A DNA stretch of 64,000 nucleotides from Omphiscola glabra (GCA_964017045.1 OZ024808.1:28412995-28476994), one strand, 5' to 3'. Shown: positions 1 through 11,722, numbered from the stretch's first letter. Notes: a model not told the origin generated them from the sequence alone. Numbers and translations: made by a program.

Positions 1-233
1 TCGCAAATGACTAGGGCGGTATGTTTGCGATCATGTTGCAGGTATGGAACAAAAAAAGGTTCAGGTGTCATGTGCAGTCAGATAAATGATATTATAGAGT
101 GGGAATACGATATTTTGAGAATTAGGGGAAAGTAACGTTAGTAACAATAATAACATCGCTGCTTGAACGGATTTGCAAAATCTGTAATATCTATTTTGTA
201 TCACAAGTCATGTTGAAAAAGCATGTTTAACAG

Positions 234-434
234 CACCGGCAGTGCCCTCTTGAGCATAAGAAATTAGCACCTGCTCCTCAACAAAAAAGTATTCGACCAA
301 AGCGAGTAGCTGCCAGGGGACAGAGAGAGTTTATGGCAATTACTGCTGACACCGAGAATGCTTCTATTTTAAGTGCTGATTGGTTAGATGAGGATGATAT
401 TGACTTGTCTGGTATATCAGTTCCGCAAGATTAA
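234..434 (+). other. Candidate terminal coding exon, unrecognised
   Basis: From an acceptor-like AACAG (exon from 234) or GGCAG (from 243, same frame) there are about 66 open codons to a TAA at 432-434. The reading starts basic (KSIRPKRVAARGQRE) and ends acidic (ADWLDEDDIDLSGISVPQD). I do not recognise it. It could be the last exon of a host gene or the C-terminus of a transposase whose start lies to the left of the window. Confidence 0.22.
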
Positions 435-467
435 AATGATAAATCAGCTATTATAAACTATGCCAAT

Positions 468-642
468 CAGGGGCGTCATTTCAGGTTTTTTCAGGGGGGG
501 GGGGCAAAACCAAAACTCGGTCGGCTTGTAAAGCTGTCTATTATTGTAGGCGCCACAGTACATAGCAATTTAAATAAAATCTGCAAATTCGGGGGGGGGG
601 GGGGTCAAATATCCCCCCTGCACTACCCAAAGTATGTCCCTG
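468..642. mobile_element. hAT-like MITE with internal poly-G tracts (family 1, copy 1)
   Basis: The ends form inverted repeats (CAGGGGCGTCATTT and the complement of AAGTATGTCCCTG). Flanking 8-mers are ATGCCAAT and ATGCCCAT, a 7/8 target-site duplication of hAT size. Two G runs (~10 and ~14) lie inside. A second copy is at 61312-61476. No coding capacity. Confidence 0.7.
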
Positions 643-1286
643 ATGCCCATTATTACGATAGAGCAACACCTGGAAACTCCATGGGAAGATGTTCGCAGGT
701 AGAAACGATACTATAATCATATTTATACCACACACAATGATATTTAGTCTGAAACACCCTTTTAATTGATTCTGCATTATAAATTTAAGTGTAAAAGCTT
801 TTTAACTTGTTGATTAACAAGTTAAAGATGTAACAATTTTATTTTTTTTATTGGAAAAGGGGGGGGGGGGTGTTAAGAAAATGTTGACATAATTACTTAG
901 GTTGGGGGGGGGGGGGTCATTGAAAGTTTGACAGTAGTTGACAAGGATGGTGGGAAATGGGGTCAAAAATTGCATAAAATTGTTGACGTAATAAATGGAC
1001 GACCCCCTTTTCTTGCCACGAACTCTTAACTTGATTGTAGGTTGAAAAAATTCTTCAACATTAATCTTCTCTGAAAGTTTCTTTGCTGTTATCTTTAAGT
1101 CTTGAAAAACGTGGTCTCTGAACCTATTAAAAACTGTGTTTGCTTCCTCAATAAATTTAAAAGCATTTAAATATTACTTTAAAAAAAAAAAAAATTAAAG
1201 AGAAAACAAAAAGGGGGAATATAATTTTAAAATATTAGAATGACGTCACAATGTCAGCGATCTTATTTTTACCATTTCATGTACAC
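643..1286. other. Non-coding, AT-rich with poly-G tracts
   Basis: No gene seen. It holds two G runs of about a dozen bases near 865 and 905, an A run near 1180 and a palindromic CRE-type octamer TGACGTCA at 1241-1248. Confidence 0.5.
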
Positions 1287-1460
1287 CAGTGGTTCTCAAC
1301 CTTCCTTATGCCGCGACCCTTTAATACAGTTCCTCATGTTGTGGTGACCTCCAACCGTAAAATTATTTTCGTTGCTACATCAGAACTGTAGAGCATAGTA
1401 TGTGTTTTCCGATGGTCTTCGGCGACCAAAGGGGTCGCGACCCACGTGTGAGAACCACTG
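1287..1460 (+). mobile_element. SPIN-like hAT MITE, copy A
   Basis: Starts CAGTGGTTCTCAACCT and ends AGAACCACTG, with the conserved CCGCGACCCTTTAATACAG and TTTTCCGATGGTCTT blocks. These match the SPIN hAT family as I remember it. The flanks ATGTACAC and CAATACAC share 5 of 8 bases, a decayed or doubtful duplication. A 26-bp array begins four bases later. Confidence 0.8.
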
Positions 1461-1464
1461 CAAT

Positions 1465-1784
1465 ACACACTGTTAAACACATAGCTCTCCATACAGTGTT
1501 AAACACAGAGGTCTCTATACCGTGTTAAACACAGAGGTCTCCATACAGTGTTAAACACAGAGGTCTCAACACAATGTTAAACACAGATCTCTCCATAAAG
1601 TTTTAAACACATATCTCTCCATACAGTGTTAAACACATAGCTCTCCATGCAGTGTTAAACACATAGCTCTCCCTACAATGTTAAACACAGAGGTCTCCAT
1701 ACAGTGTTGAACACATCGGTCTCAACACAGTGTTAAACATAGATCACTCCATACAGTGTTAAACACAGAGGTCTCTATACAGTA
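1465..1784. repeat. Minisatellite, 26-bp unit, about 12 copies
   Basis: Unit contains ACAGTGTTAAACACAGAGGT; copies differ by a few bases (cagaggtctc or catagctctc). It starts directly beside SPIN copy A. Confidence 0.95.
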
Positions 1785-1898
1785 TATAGAATGAGTAAGT
1801 GAATGGAGAATGAACTATTCTAAACCAGAGGGTCGGCACAGATTGCACAAGTTCACATAGTTGTCTTTTATTCACTCTAAATAATCTAGTTTTGGGAA

Positions 1899-2078
1899 TG
1901 TCTGGCTTATTTCCCTCGCTATCATTAATCCAGCAATCTATGAATGTCTGGCTTATTTCCCTCGCTATCATTAATCCAGCAATCTATGAATGTCTTGCTT
2001 ATTTCCCTCGCTATCATTAATCCAGCAATCTATGAATGTCTGGCGTATTTCCCTCGCTATCATTAATCCAGCAATCTG
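1899..2078. repeat. Minisatellite, 46-bp unit, 4 copies
   Basis: Unit contains GGCTTATTTCCCTCGCTATC. Copies are nearly identical, suggesting recent growth. Confidence 0.93.
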
Positions 2079-2137
2079 TGCGCCTATTTCGTCATCGATG
2101 CTCGACAGTGGCGCCACCAAAAAAAAAAAAAAACGCA

Positions 2138-2206
2138 ATGCCTCGGTTCCCGAAGAAACGTAAACATCCGGTTAGCAACGAAAGATGTGGGAAAAGATGG
2201 CTGTTG
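2138..2206 (+). other. Candidate first coding exon in a CpG-rich patch
   Basis: An ATG at 2138 opens 23 codons (MPRFPKKRKHPVSNERCGKR then WLL) ending at a perfect donor GTAAGT at 2207. The surrounding ~250 bases are unusually CpG-rich for this window. I cannot identify a protein and see no matching next exon. The link rests on the donor and composition only. Confidence 0.2.
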
Positions 2207-2380
2207 GTAAGTGGTCGTCAAGTGGACCACTCGTACTTAGTCGTGCTGATGTTGGACGCTAAAACTACACTTGCATTAGTGATCCGTCTGTTTGTCTTCT
2301 GTCTAGCATACTTAGATCATTCTCGTCTGTGGGAAGCGTACTAATCCCATTAATCTATAAAATAACTAGAATGTGGGAAA
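2186..2380 (+). promoter_or_regulatory. Cluster of CSL/Su(H)-type motifs
   Basis: TGTGGGAAA occurs at 2186-2194 and 2372-2380, with the near match TGTGGGAAG at 2338-2346. The CSL consensus is YGTGRGAAM. Spacing and orientation (all + strand) are seen; function is not shown. Confidence 0.25.
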
Positions 2381-2651
2381 ATAACTCTGGTGTCGAACAC
2401 AGTCAAGTGCAGTAGGAGTTGTCCTTCCCCCCAAGCCCGGGCCCCGTGCATTCACGCGCCAATACCATTTATTGTTTGGTTATTTTTAGATTTCAATAAA
2501 TAAAATAACAATAAGATAGGATTATCTCATTGATTCAACTAAATCATAAATGGAAACTCGTCTTTATTACTTTGTACATAGACATTTTCAGCACATAAAT
2601 ACATATACATTTCTACCGAAACAACATTTTAATACTGGAGCAGAGAAGGAC

Positions 2652-3087
2652 TCCTGACAACACAATTTCGCTGTCTGATTCGTTCCTGACAACACAATCT
2701 CGCTGTCTGATTGGTTCCTGACAACACAATATCGCTGTCTGATTGGTTCCTGACAACACAATCTCGCCTGTCTGATTGGTTCCTGACAACACAATCTTTC
2801 CTCTTTGATTGGTTCCTGACAACAAAACTCGCCTGTCTGATTGGTTCATGACAACACAATCTCTCCTCTCTGATTGGTTCCCGACGAAACAATCTCTCCT
2901 CTCTGAGTGGTTCCCGATGGCACACTCTCTCCTCTCTGATTGGTTCCCGACGGCACACTCTCTCCTCTCTGATTGGATTCCGACGACACACTCTATCCTC
3001 ACTGATTGGTTCTTGACACACTCTGGCCTCTCTGATTGGTTTCCCGACGACACACTCTCTCCTCTCTGATCGGTTCCCGACGACACA
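2652..3087. repeat. Minisatellite, 30-33-bp unit, about 13 copies
   Basis: Most units carry CTGATTGGTTCC, matching the inverted CCAAT box (NF-Y type). The array resumes at 3691 after a ~600-base interruption. Open frames on both strands are by-products of the periodicity. Confidence 0.95.
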
Positions 3088-3690
3088 TTATTACGGACCG
3101 TTATAGATGGAGAATTTAATCTCTGTTGTTTTGTCTAGGGCTCGTTCTAAAAACAGTCCATAATAAAGGTCGATACCAAAGGTTAAAAATAATAACAAAT
3201 AAAACGACAATTAAGGCCAGAGCTAATTACAATTAATAACTTGTTTAATTTGTGAACTTCAATTAAATAATAACAGCAAGAGAAAATATGATTAAAATTA
3301 TAAACTTACAGATTTGCTGGTACCGGTACTGTATATAAAAATACAATGAGCACAAAATTGTACGACGAAATAAAAATCTCTACACACAACAAAGTATAAT
3401 GACACAATATAGCATGCCTCGTAATCAAGGAAAGGAAAATCTCCCCCGTCATTTATTCTTATCCCTTTTATACTCAGTTTCAGATGATCATTCTGGAAAA
3501 AGGAATACGCAGTCTTACTGCTTCTCGCATTCTCTAGATCGTTCGATCCTGTTCCACAGAAACGGACGATAGTAAACAAAAGTATCAACAAAGGGATATT
3601 TTTTTCTAGCCGCCCCAACACAGGACCGACTTGAAAGAGCTCATGCACGTGGAAGGCGGGCAAAGCGTCTCAAAATACGTCATCCCTTAT
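3088..3690 (-). other. Unique sequence between two blocks of one minisatellite; unrecognised minus-strand ORF
   Basis: A 121-codon ATG-initiated frame lies at 3298-3663 on the minus strand, with a hydrophobic stretch (NIPLLILLFTIVRFCG). I recognise no family, and it may be chance. The segment looks like an insertion into, or an unamplified spacer of, the CCAAT-box array. Confidence 0.25.
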
Positions 3691-3875
3691 AACAACATTC
3701 TCATGTATGATTGGTTCCTGACACACTCTCTCCTCTCTGATTGGTTCCCGACACACTCTCTCCTCTCTGATTGGTTCCCGACGAACCATTCTCGTGTATG
3801 ATTGGTTCCCGACGAAACACTCTCTCCTCTCTGATTGGTTCCCGACGAAACACTTTCTCCTCTCTGATTGATCCC
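3691..3875. repeat. Second block of the CCAAT-box minisatellite, about 5 copies
   Basis: Same 30-33-bp unit as 2652-3087 (CTCTGATTGGTTCCCGAC). Together the two blocks hold about 18 copies of the motif. Confidence 0.93.
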
Positions 3876-3951
3876 CAAAACGTTCTTTTTATGTCATTTT
3901 CAGTATAGAGAAAGTCCTTAGGACAGAACTATCCTTTTTTAATACGCAGTA

Positions 3952-4504
3952 TTAAAGTTGGTAGGGTTAGACTGACCAGGGCAGTAGACGGAAATAATAA
4001 TAATAATAATAAAGTTCATTGGAAAAATCACGCTTCATCCCCAAAGGCTCGAAGCGCGGTACAAAAAACAAAGCTGGGAGAAAATAACTAGCTGGAAAAG
4101 CTGGTAGACAACTTTACCCCAGAAGGTGTTTGCGAAATAGATGAGTTTTTAAATTTGTTTGAAGGACTCAAGCGTCTGGCTGTTTCTGAGAGCGTCAGGA
4201 AGAGTGTTCCAAATGGTTGGGCCAGCAAATGCGAACGTGCGCTTTCCGTAAGTCTCAAGGCGAACACGCGGTATCGAGAGTTTGCCACTATCGGATGAGC
4301 GGAGTTGTCTAGTGGGTGCATAAGGCGTCATGAGCACTTGGAGATAGGACTGCGCCAGCTCATGCAAGCTGAGATGATGGAGTGACCAGTGGAGTAGCTG
4401 TAAGTAGTGGTGGGTTAAGCTAACCAGGGCAGTAGTTTTAAGTTGTGGCGGGTTAGGCTGACCAGCGCAGTAGCTGTAAGTAAGGGAGGGTTAAACTGAC
4501 CAGA
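3952..4504. repeat. Minisatellite, 38-bp unit, split by a LINE
   Basis: Full units start at 4383, 4421 and 4459 (GACCAG...CAGTAG...GGGTTA). One more unit lies at 3952-3992, on the other side of a minus-strand LINE fragment. A further partial unit (CAGACCAGAGTAGTAG) follows 7994, after the long hAT-like element, so two insertions split one array. Confidence 0.75.
3993..4382 (-). mobile_element. 3' fragment of a non-LTR retrotransposon
   Basis: The minus strand encodes the C-terminal part of a LINE reverse-transcriptase ORF: GKLSIPRVRLETYGKRTFAF and WNTLPDALRNSQTLESFK, then after a one-base frameshift NLKTHLFRKHLLG. The 3' end carries an (ATT)n tail at the low-coordinate side. It is 5'-truncated and dead. 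Confidence 0.8.
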
Positions 4505-7500
4505 CAGTGTTTCTTTCAGAAATTTCCCCCCGGGTAGGGGGCATTTTAGATTTTCGGGGGGGGGGGGGGGCAGTGCCAATTGTCAGTGGCCAGAGGCGTA
4601 GCTAAGGGGTGGCAGATGGGACATACGTCCCTGGGTTCCAGACTAGCCGGGGGGGATGGGCTTACTAGGCAGTGTATCTATCGATACCAAAATCAGCGAT
4701 CATTTTCATCGAGAAGTAGCACTGAAATCGTGGGCGCCTATAAACCGTGATCTGTGTAGGGGCTTGGTTGATTATTTCAAAATTAAGAGGTGTATTTTTG
4801 AATATACTTGAATTCGATATTACTATTATACCTTTTGAACGGAAGAACATTTTTAAGGTTTTTTGGGAGGCATTATTTAGCCCAGTGCAATACATAAACT
4901 CAATTCACTCCATTTGTGGCGTGCCCCAGGGTAATCATTAGGCACAAGCTTATAATCAGCCCCATATCGTACCATTGATCAGCGTGAGGAAAGGGGTGCA
5001 TAATTTAGGACGCTAAAGACAGTCGGACAAACTCAAATTGCAGGGATGCATTATTTTGACGCATACTTGAATTTGTTGTTTCTTTCAGACAATTTTGAGG
5101 TGGCATTTCAAATATTCGGGTGGAAAGTGCCATAATTATCCATAATAATCACTAAAGACATCTTAAATTTCGCACCAGCGGGACGTAAACTATATTCATT
5201 CTGGTTGTGTCACCCTTGGGGGTACGTTTTTGCCCTAGATTATTCTCGCCCCTTAAATCATTATAGTCCCCATAATTTTTTTGGATTAATTCAAAATACA
5301 AGAATGCATTTTATCACATATCTGAAATTAGTAGTGTAATATTCTACACTTAATTGGAGAACAACGGAAGAGATCCTAGTTAAAAAATGTAGGTGTCACT
5401 TAACTTTAACTTTATTGTGTGCGCCCAGCAACGCCTTCGAATGCAGGGTGCCTCGGATATTTAAGGGGCTTAAAGATGTGATGAGGATATTTTATTAATT
5501 ATCATCTTTCCATGCAGGTTTGGCAAAAAGGAAATTGCTTGACCTGCTTGTTTTATGCAAAAAAATAATAATTAAAAAAAATAATTACATAACTAAAATT
5601 AGTTATGTGGCTTTAATTTTTTATTTACATTATTATTAAAGATAGCTACACAATAAATTATTAAATTTAAAAAAAAAAAAAAATTCAATTAAAAAGGATT
5701 CCATCACTAAAACGCACTGCAAACATTATTTTATATGCTGTACGCAAATGGAAAAAACAAACTTAATTATAATTATAATGCTTTCATTATCTAATCTAAA
5801 TATTACCTAATTTTATCAGAGTCAAAAAGAAAAAAAACAGGTTTATTAGAAAGTTCTATATATTTTTATGGGTTTTGAAAACTGGTCATTTTTATAAATT
5901 GCCAATGAACGGCATAACTATTTTAAGAAGACATGAGTTGTTTACAGAAGACATTATATTTACTAATGTGTGATTTTATCTTAGGAAAATTCGTATAAAT
6001 TTCCCAATATTCAGTAGAATGAAATTTTTATTTGGAACTTTAAACTACTATAACTTTCTTAAATTGCCTCTTCGCCATACTTAAAAATATTTTATCTAAA
6101 TCCAAAGAATCTATTTGAAATTGACGAATTAGCAATAAGAACTTTTTTTTAAACACGCACCGAAAAATGGAATTGGCATGATAATCGAAATACTAGTTCA
6201 CAAAAATTATTTTTTAGCTTTCTACTGGATTCACATCTAAAATAAAATTAATAATATAAAAAATGAGTGCAATGCCAGTGGATTTTTTTTTTTTTTGGGG
6301 GGGGGGGGGGGGGGGGCACTTTGTTTGTTATTCGGACATTAAAAAGAGAAAAGCAGTTGTGAAGTTAATTAAATAAAAATAGTCTAGGCTTAGTATTAAA
6401 AAAAACCAAATCTGTTATTCAGGAAAATTTGTAACAAAAGTAGCACATTTAAAGAAAACAAAAACGCTTTCGATTTAATAATAATTGATGAAACGTGCAC
6501 CATTTGTATTCGACCTTCAATTTTATAATTAGAAAAAGAAGCTTAATGACGTCATACAATTTACAATTAACACATAACCTTATTTCTAATCATGCTTTTA
6601 CGGTGAGCTATAATTTGAAAACAGATTGCGCATGTTTAGTGCGTGATTAACTATTATAATTTTTTAAAGACATTTATAGGTATGTAAATGTTCTGGTTCT
6701 GGTTCGGTACGTTGCTGCATCCATATACTGGCATATGTGCAACGGTTGGGGAAGCGATGTTGCCAATCTAACGGCCCCTAGCAGATGCCAGGGCGGCCTT
6801 GAAGCTTTCGATCGTTGTCGAGTTCACGGCGGTATTGTCCAGGTTGTTCCAAGCGATTATGGTGCGTGGCCGTGGAAAGAATGACTGCTTATGTTGCACT
6901 GTGTTACTCCGAGGCACAGTGAAGCATTTGTTATTGTTTCGGGTGTAATTTCTCATGGGGTTGTCAGATGTTAAGTCAGTGTTAAGTGACTGTTTGGCTC
7001 TAATTAATCGACCTGGCTTCTGTGGGGTGAGATAATTGTTTGCTGGGATGGCCGGAATTAGCCCCCTGGCCATTTTAATACATTGTCATTAAAGTCTTTT
7101 AACCTTGTCAGTTGCAAAAAAAAAAATTAATAATTAAAAATAGCGATATATGCGAACAACAGGAAGTAATAAAAAAAGACTGGAACGGTCAGTGCGATTT
7201 TTATAATCAAATACTATAACTTTATTAGCCTTAAATATATGGATCATCAAAAATATCGAGGCTAGCTATATTTTATAGATTCCACTAATTGTAATTGGTT
7301 AAAGGCAGCAGTTACTATGCTTTTTAAAACTGTTTTAAAATGACAACTTTCTAATTTTTAATAAAAAAGAAATATTTGTTACATTGTTTTACACATTGTG
7401 CTCTGGCTGAAAAAAAAGGGGGGGGGGGGCAGTTCCATCCCGGAGAGATGGCTGAAAGAAAAACTGTTGCTAATAATAACTATATTTTTTAAAGCATGAG

Positions 7501-7993
7501 GCCATCATTCAATTTTAAATTAACATCATTCCCTACTGTAAAAGTCATGCTTTTATTATAAAATATAATTTGAAAACATAAGAGATTTCTCACGTTTGAT
7601 ACTTAGTGAGAACTCTATTATAAGTAAAGACCTTAAAATTGAAGCAAATGTAGTTTAATGCAGTGTTATTAAAGTCTTTAAACTTGCGAGTTGCAAAAAA
7701 TAATTAAACAAAAAATATAGATAAATGCGAACGGGAAGTAACACTTCGGCTCATAATCGGCAATTTTTCGAAACATTGCGATATTTATAATCGAACAATG
7801 TAAGCTTCTAAGAAGATTTGCCTTAAATATACGGATCATCAAATATATCAAGCGTAACGATATGTCATAGATTCCACTAATTGTAATGTTGATTTTACCC
7901 ATTTTGCTCCGGGGGGGGGGGGGACTTGACTTTCCCCGGGGGGGAGGGGGTAGGGGTACTGCTCCCCCGGAGAGATGCCTGAGAGAAACCCTG
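4505..7993. mobile_element. Degenerate hAT-like transposon, about 3.5 kb, with nested insertions
   Basis: The left end CAGTGTTTCTTTCAG pairs with the complement of the right end (CTGAGAGAAACCCTG). Second copies of both ends lie inside (about 5078 and 7470), and ~230 bases before each right end (7085-7320 and 7669-7895) are a diverged duplication, so one related element is probably nested in another. A LINE fragment is also inside. No transposase frame survives. The interior is AT-rich with G runs. Confidence 0.5.
6695..7085 (-). mobile_element. 3' fragment of a second non-LTR retrotransposon family
   Basis: The minus-strand frame 6768-7073 reads GRLIRAKQSLNTDL, NNNKCFTVPRSNTVQHKQSF, FPRPRTIIAWNNLD, ESFKAALASARG. 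This is the C-terminal tail seen after the RT domain of many animal LINEs. It is 5'-truncated and lies inside the hAT-like element. Confidence 0.75.
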
Positions 7994-8333
7994 TCAGACC
8001 AGAGTAGTAGTCAGAAGTGGCCATTCCGATGAGATATTTGACAGATGTGACCGCAATGAAAATATAACATGGTATTAACTATAATCATGTCTTTTTATGC
8101 GTCACATTTATGATTGACCTTTACATATACCTGCCCAGCCTTCTGTTATCTCGCAGCAAATCGTCTGAGAACCGCTGTCTTAATGACACCTGGAAACACT
8201 CTGGTACAGAGACGCCCTCTGCAATGAGTAGAAACTACTTAACGAGATCGTTGTATGCATGCGCCCCTCTACATCTACCAACCGGGGCGCCAACGGGTCG
8301 AGCTGACATTGTCTGTGTCCGCGGAGAGGGACC
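7994..8333. other. Short unique stretch
   Basis: After the remnant of the 38-bp array there is unique sequence with an open frame (8110 onward) that I do not recognise. Its last third merges into the GTACAC repeats. Confidence 0.4.
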
Positions 8334-8465
8334 GGTACACCCAGAAGACCCGGTACACCAGGTACACTCGATACATCAAGTACATCCGGTACACGTGATA
8401 CATTCAGTACACCCGGTACACTTGGTACACGTGATACACTCAGTACACCCGGTACACTTGGTCAC
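8334..8465. repeat. Degenerate GTACAC-rich minisatellite
   Basis: Short 9-18-bp units (GGTACAC, GATACAC, AGTACAC) repeat about a dozen times. Confidence 0.85.
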
Positions 8466-9174
8466 ATTGAAAATATTACAAATAGTGGAAATCACATTAT
8501 TACAAATAGTGGAAATCATATTGTAGATATTACAAATAGTGGAAATCACATTGAAGATATTACTAATAGTGAAAATCACACTGAAGATATTACAAATAGT
8601 GGAAATCACATTGAAGATATTACAAATAGTGGAAATCACATTATTACAAATAATGGAAATCACATTTAAGATATTACACATATTGGAAATCAAATTGAAG
8701 ATATTACAAATAGTGGAAATCACATTATTACAAATAGTGGAAATCATATTGTAGATATTACAAATAGTGGAAGTCACATTGAAGATATTACAAATAGTGG
8801 AAATCACATTTAAGATATTACACATAGTGGAAATCACATTATTACAAATAGTGGAAATCACATTGTAGATATTACAAATAGTGGAAGTCACATTGAAGAT
8901 ATTACAAATAGTGGAAATCACATTTAAGATATTACACATAGTGGAAATCCCATTGAAGATATTACAAATAGGGGAAATCACATTATTACAAATAGTGGAA
9001 ATCACATTGAAGATATTACAATTAGTGGAAATCACATTATTACAAATAGTGGAAATCACATTGAAGATATTACAAATAGTGGAAATCACATTGAAGATAT
9101 TACAAATAGTGGAAATCACATTATTACAAATAGTGGAAATCACATTGAAGATATTACAAATAGTGGACATCACA
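8466..9174. repeat. Minisatellite with two alternating units (30 bp and 24 bp)
   Basis: The core ATTACAAATAGTGGAAATCA is preceded either by ATTGAAGAT (30-bp unit) or by ATT alone (24-bp unit). Both lengths are multiples of three, which explains long open frames on both strands. Blocks of several units are themselves repeated. Confidence 0.95.
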
Positions 9175-9198
9175 GCAAAAAAAAAAATATTTTTTTAA

Positions 9199-10517
9199 TA
9201 TTAAAAAATTTAAAAAATTGTGACGTCCCGATTTTTAAAATTTTATTTTATTATTATTATTTTTAAAATCTAAAATATTCTAAATTTGAAATTTTTGTAT
9301 TCAACTGATTTTAAAATCATTAATTTGAGGTCGAAATTGCCTCAGGTTTTTTACGTACCGTGAACCCCATTCGTGCACGGTAGTGCACACCTTCTGCGCA
9401 TGTCGAAAAATGACGCAAATACTGTTGCGGCCAAATTTACAATCGGCTTGTGGATGACTTCGTTGTTTCGCGTCATAGTTTTCTAATAATACTTCATCTT
9501 AATCCATTATGGGAAAATGTTAAAAAATAAAATAAAATATTAGTTTAATTATGCAAATTTTATGTATGCTCCGATTTTTTTAAGTGTTACGTGACACGGG
9601 GGGGGGGGGGGAGTTTAAAGAATTTGTGACACTTTGTGACAGGGGGAGGGGGGTCTACAAAGGTCAATTTTTGTGCATGACTTAATTTACGAACGACCGC
9701 TTAGTAAGAAAGAAGGAAAGAAAGAAAGAAAGGAAAAAATGTCTTTTAATATATATATTTGTAAATTTGATTTTGTAAAGCATTTAATGTACTCTAACAT
9801 TTGGGTCCAAAGTTCATGGAATTGATAGTCTTCCATATTATAGTGACCCCAGGCGCCTACGCCCCGATGCTAGGATTAGTCGTTTAGCGCCGCCCGGGCT
9901 GGGGCCAAGATTTGCCGCCCTTCTTCTACTAAAAAAAAACCCTTTCAAGTCAGTCGATATTGCCATCCTTCCATATAAGATTTAAAAAATAGTGCCGCCC
10001 GGGGTGCCCTTTCGCACCCCAATTCCTGCGCCACTCAGTGTGCCAGTGAACCGGACATCTATCTTTCTCTATCCCCCCCCCCCTTTTTTCTCTCTCAACT
10101 GCTGAAAGTGGGCGTGGCAGAGTTTGGCCAGCTTTAGTCCCACCAGCCCACCATTCTCCGGCTGTGTAGCAACACGACCATCCCAGTAATGTCCGATGGC
10201 TGATTGGCTAGTCCTTGATCGGTAGCCTCCACTTTTTGTGTCAATCAGTATGACGTCACGTACGTGCAACCTCCACCGGATTTACCACGGGGGGGGGGGG
10301 GAGGTGGTGGGAGGGTGTGCGTGGTCAGGGGGATGTTTGTCTGCAACAAAGAAATGCTTGTGCCACGTTGAATTTTGCACCGGAAGTGCGTGCCCAATCA
10401 TAATTTTATGGTTTGAAAAAAAACAAAAAGAAATTGTTGGGCAATGGTAGTATGACTCCACTCCAAATAGAATCTATGACGACGTTAAGGTTGAATGGAA
10501 TAGGCTTCCAGCTACCA
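9199..10517. other. Non-coding, mixed composition
   Basis: It starts AT-rich, with G runs near 9598, an (AAAG)n tract near 9716, a MITE-like GC-rich block at ~9845-10040 and a C run near 10073. From ~10100 to 10260 it is CpG-rich. No gene recognised. Confidence 0.4.
10198..10258. promoter_or_regulatory. CCAAT boxes plus palindromic CRE
   Basis: Within 60 bases lie CTGATTGGCTA (inverted CCAAT), GTCAATCAG and the perfect CRE palindrome TGACGTCA at 10251-10258, in CpG-rich sequence. This is a promoter-like combination, but no gene can be tied to it. Confidence 0.25.
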
Positions 10518-11089
10518 ACAAGCTATTATACAAACAATATTGTTACAAGCTATTATGCAAACACTATTGTTACAAGCAAGTATACAAACACTATTGTTAC
10601 AAGCAAGTATACAAACACTATTGTTACAAGCAAGTATACAAATACTATTGTTACAAGCAAGTATACAAACACTATTGTTACAAGCTATTATACAAACACT
10701 ATTGTTACAAGCTATTATACAAACACTATTGTTACAAGCTATTATACAAACACTATTGTTACAAGCAAGTATACAAACACTATTGTTACAAGCAAGTATA
10801 CAAACACTATTGTTACAAGCAAGTATACAAACACTATTGTTACAAGCAAGTATACAAACACTATTGTTACAAGCAAGTATACAAACACTATTGTTACAAG
10901 CTATTATACAAACACTATTGTTACAAGCTAGTATACAAACATTATTGTTACAAGCTATTATACATACACTATTATTACAAGCTATTATACAAACACTGTT
11001 GTTACAAGCTAGTATACAAACACTATTGTTACAAGCTATTATACAAACACTATTGTTACAAGCTATTATACAAACACTATTGTTACAAG
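10518..11089. repeat. Minisatellite, 27-bp unit, about 21 copies
   Basis: Unit contains TATACAAACACTATTGTTAC, with two main variants (AAGCTATTA and AAGCAAGTA) arranged in runs. Open in several frames because 27 is a multiple of three; not a gene. Confidence 0.96.
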
Positions 11090-11410
11090 TGGTCTGGCTA
11101 CACACAGTTAAACGGAATTTATTAGGGTTTTTCATTTCCCAGGATTTGCTTATCCCGGAAAAACGGAATAAATACACGTATATTATATATATAATGCCAG
11201 TGTCATATACTACCACTGATGAAACTCTCGGGGGGGGGGGGGGGTATTTGCAGTCTTCGCATCGGGCACAACTCGTCCTTGACACGACCCAGTAGACACG
11301 TTATGCAGACGTGGGTCGTGTTAATTCTAAAATTGTCATCTTAATTTTAAGTGGGTGTTTTTTTTTAAAAAAGGAAACAAAATTATGTTTTATTACTTTT
11401 AGATTTTGTA

Positions 11411-11722
11411 ATAGGATTGTCTCCCTAACATTTTGTGGGTGGATTGTCTCCTAACATTTTGTAGGTGGATTGTCTCCTAACATTTTGTAGGTGGATTGTC
11501 TCCTAACATTTTGTGGGTGGATAGTCTCCAAGCATTTTGTGGGTGGATTGTCTCCCTAACATTTTGTAGGTGGATTGTCTCCTATCATTTTGTAGGTGGA
11601 TTGTCTCCTAACATTTTGTAGGTAGATTGTCTCCTAACATTTTGTGGGTGGATTGTCTCCCTAACATTTTGTAGGTGGATTGTCTCCCTAGCATTTTGTA
11701 GGTGGATTGTCTCCTAACATTG
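11411..11722. repeat. Minisatellite, 26-27-bp unit, about 12 copies
   Basis: Unit contains CATTTTGTAGGTGGATTGTC followed by TCCTAA or TCCCTAA. Confidence 0.95.

Noticed and set aside
4747..4941. Plus-strand ORF ending in a GVPQG-like sequence, reminiscent of reverse transcriptase
   Set aside because: Only one short motif fits; the rest shows no RT blocks and the frame is 64 codons in AT-rich sequence.
8466..9174. Regular repeats suggesting a CRISPR array
   Set aside because: Units are directly adjacent without unique spacers, in a eukaryotic genome; it is a minisatellite.
10540..11295. 251-codon plus ORF with LLLQASIQT repeats
   Set aside because: Matches the 27-bp array precisely; no independent coding support.
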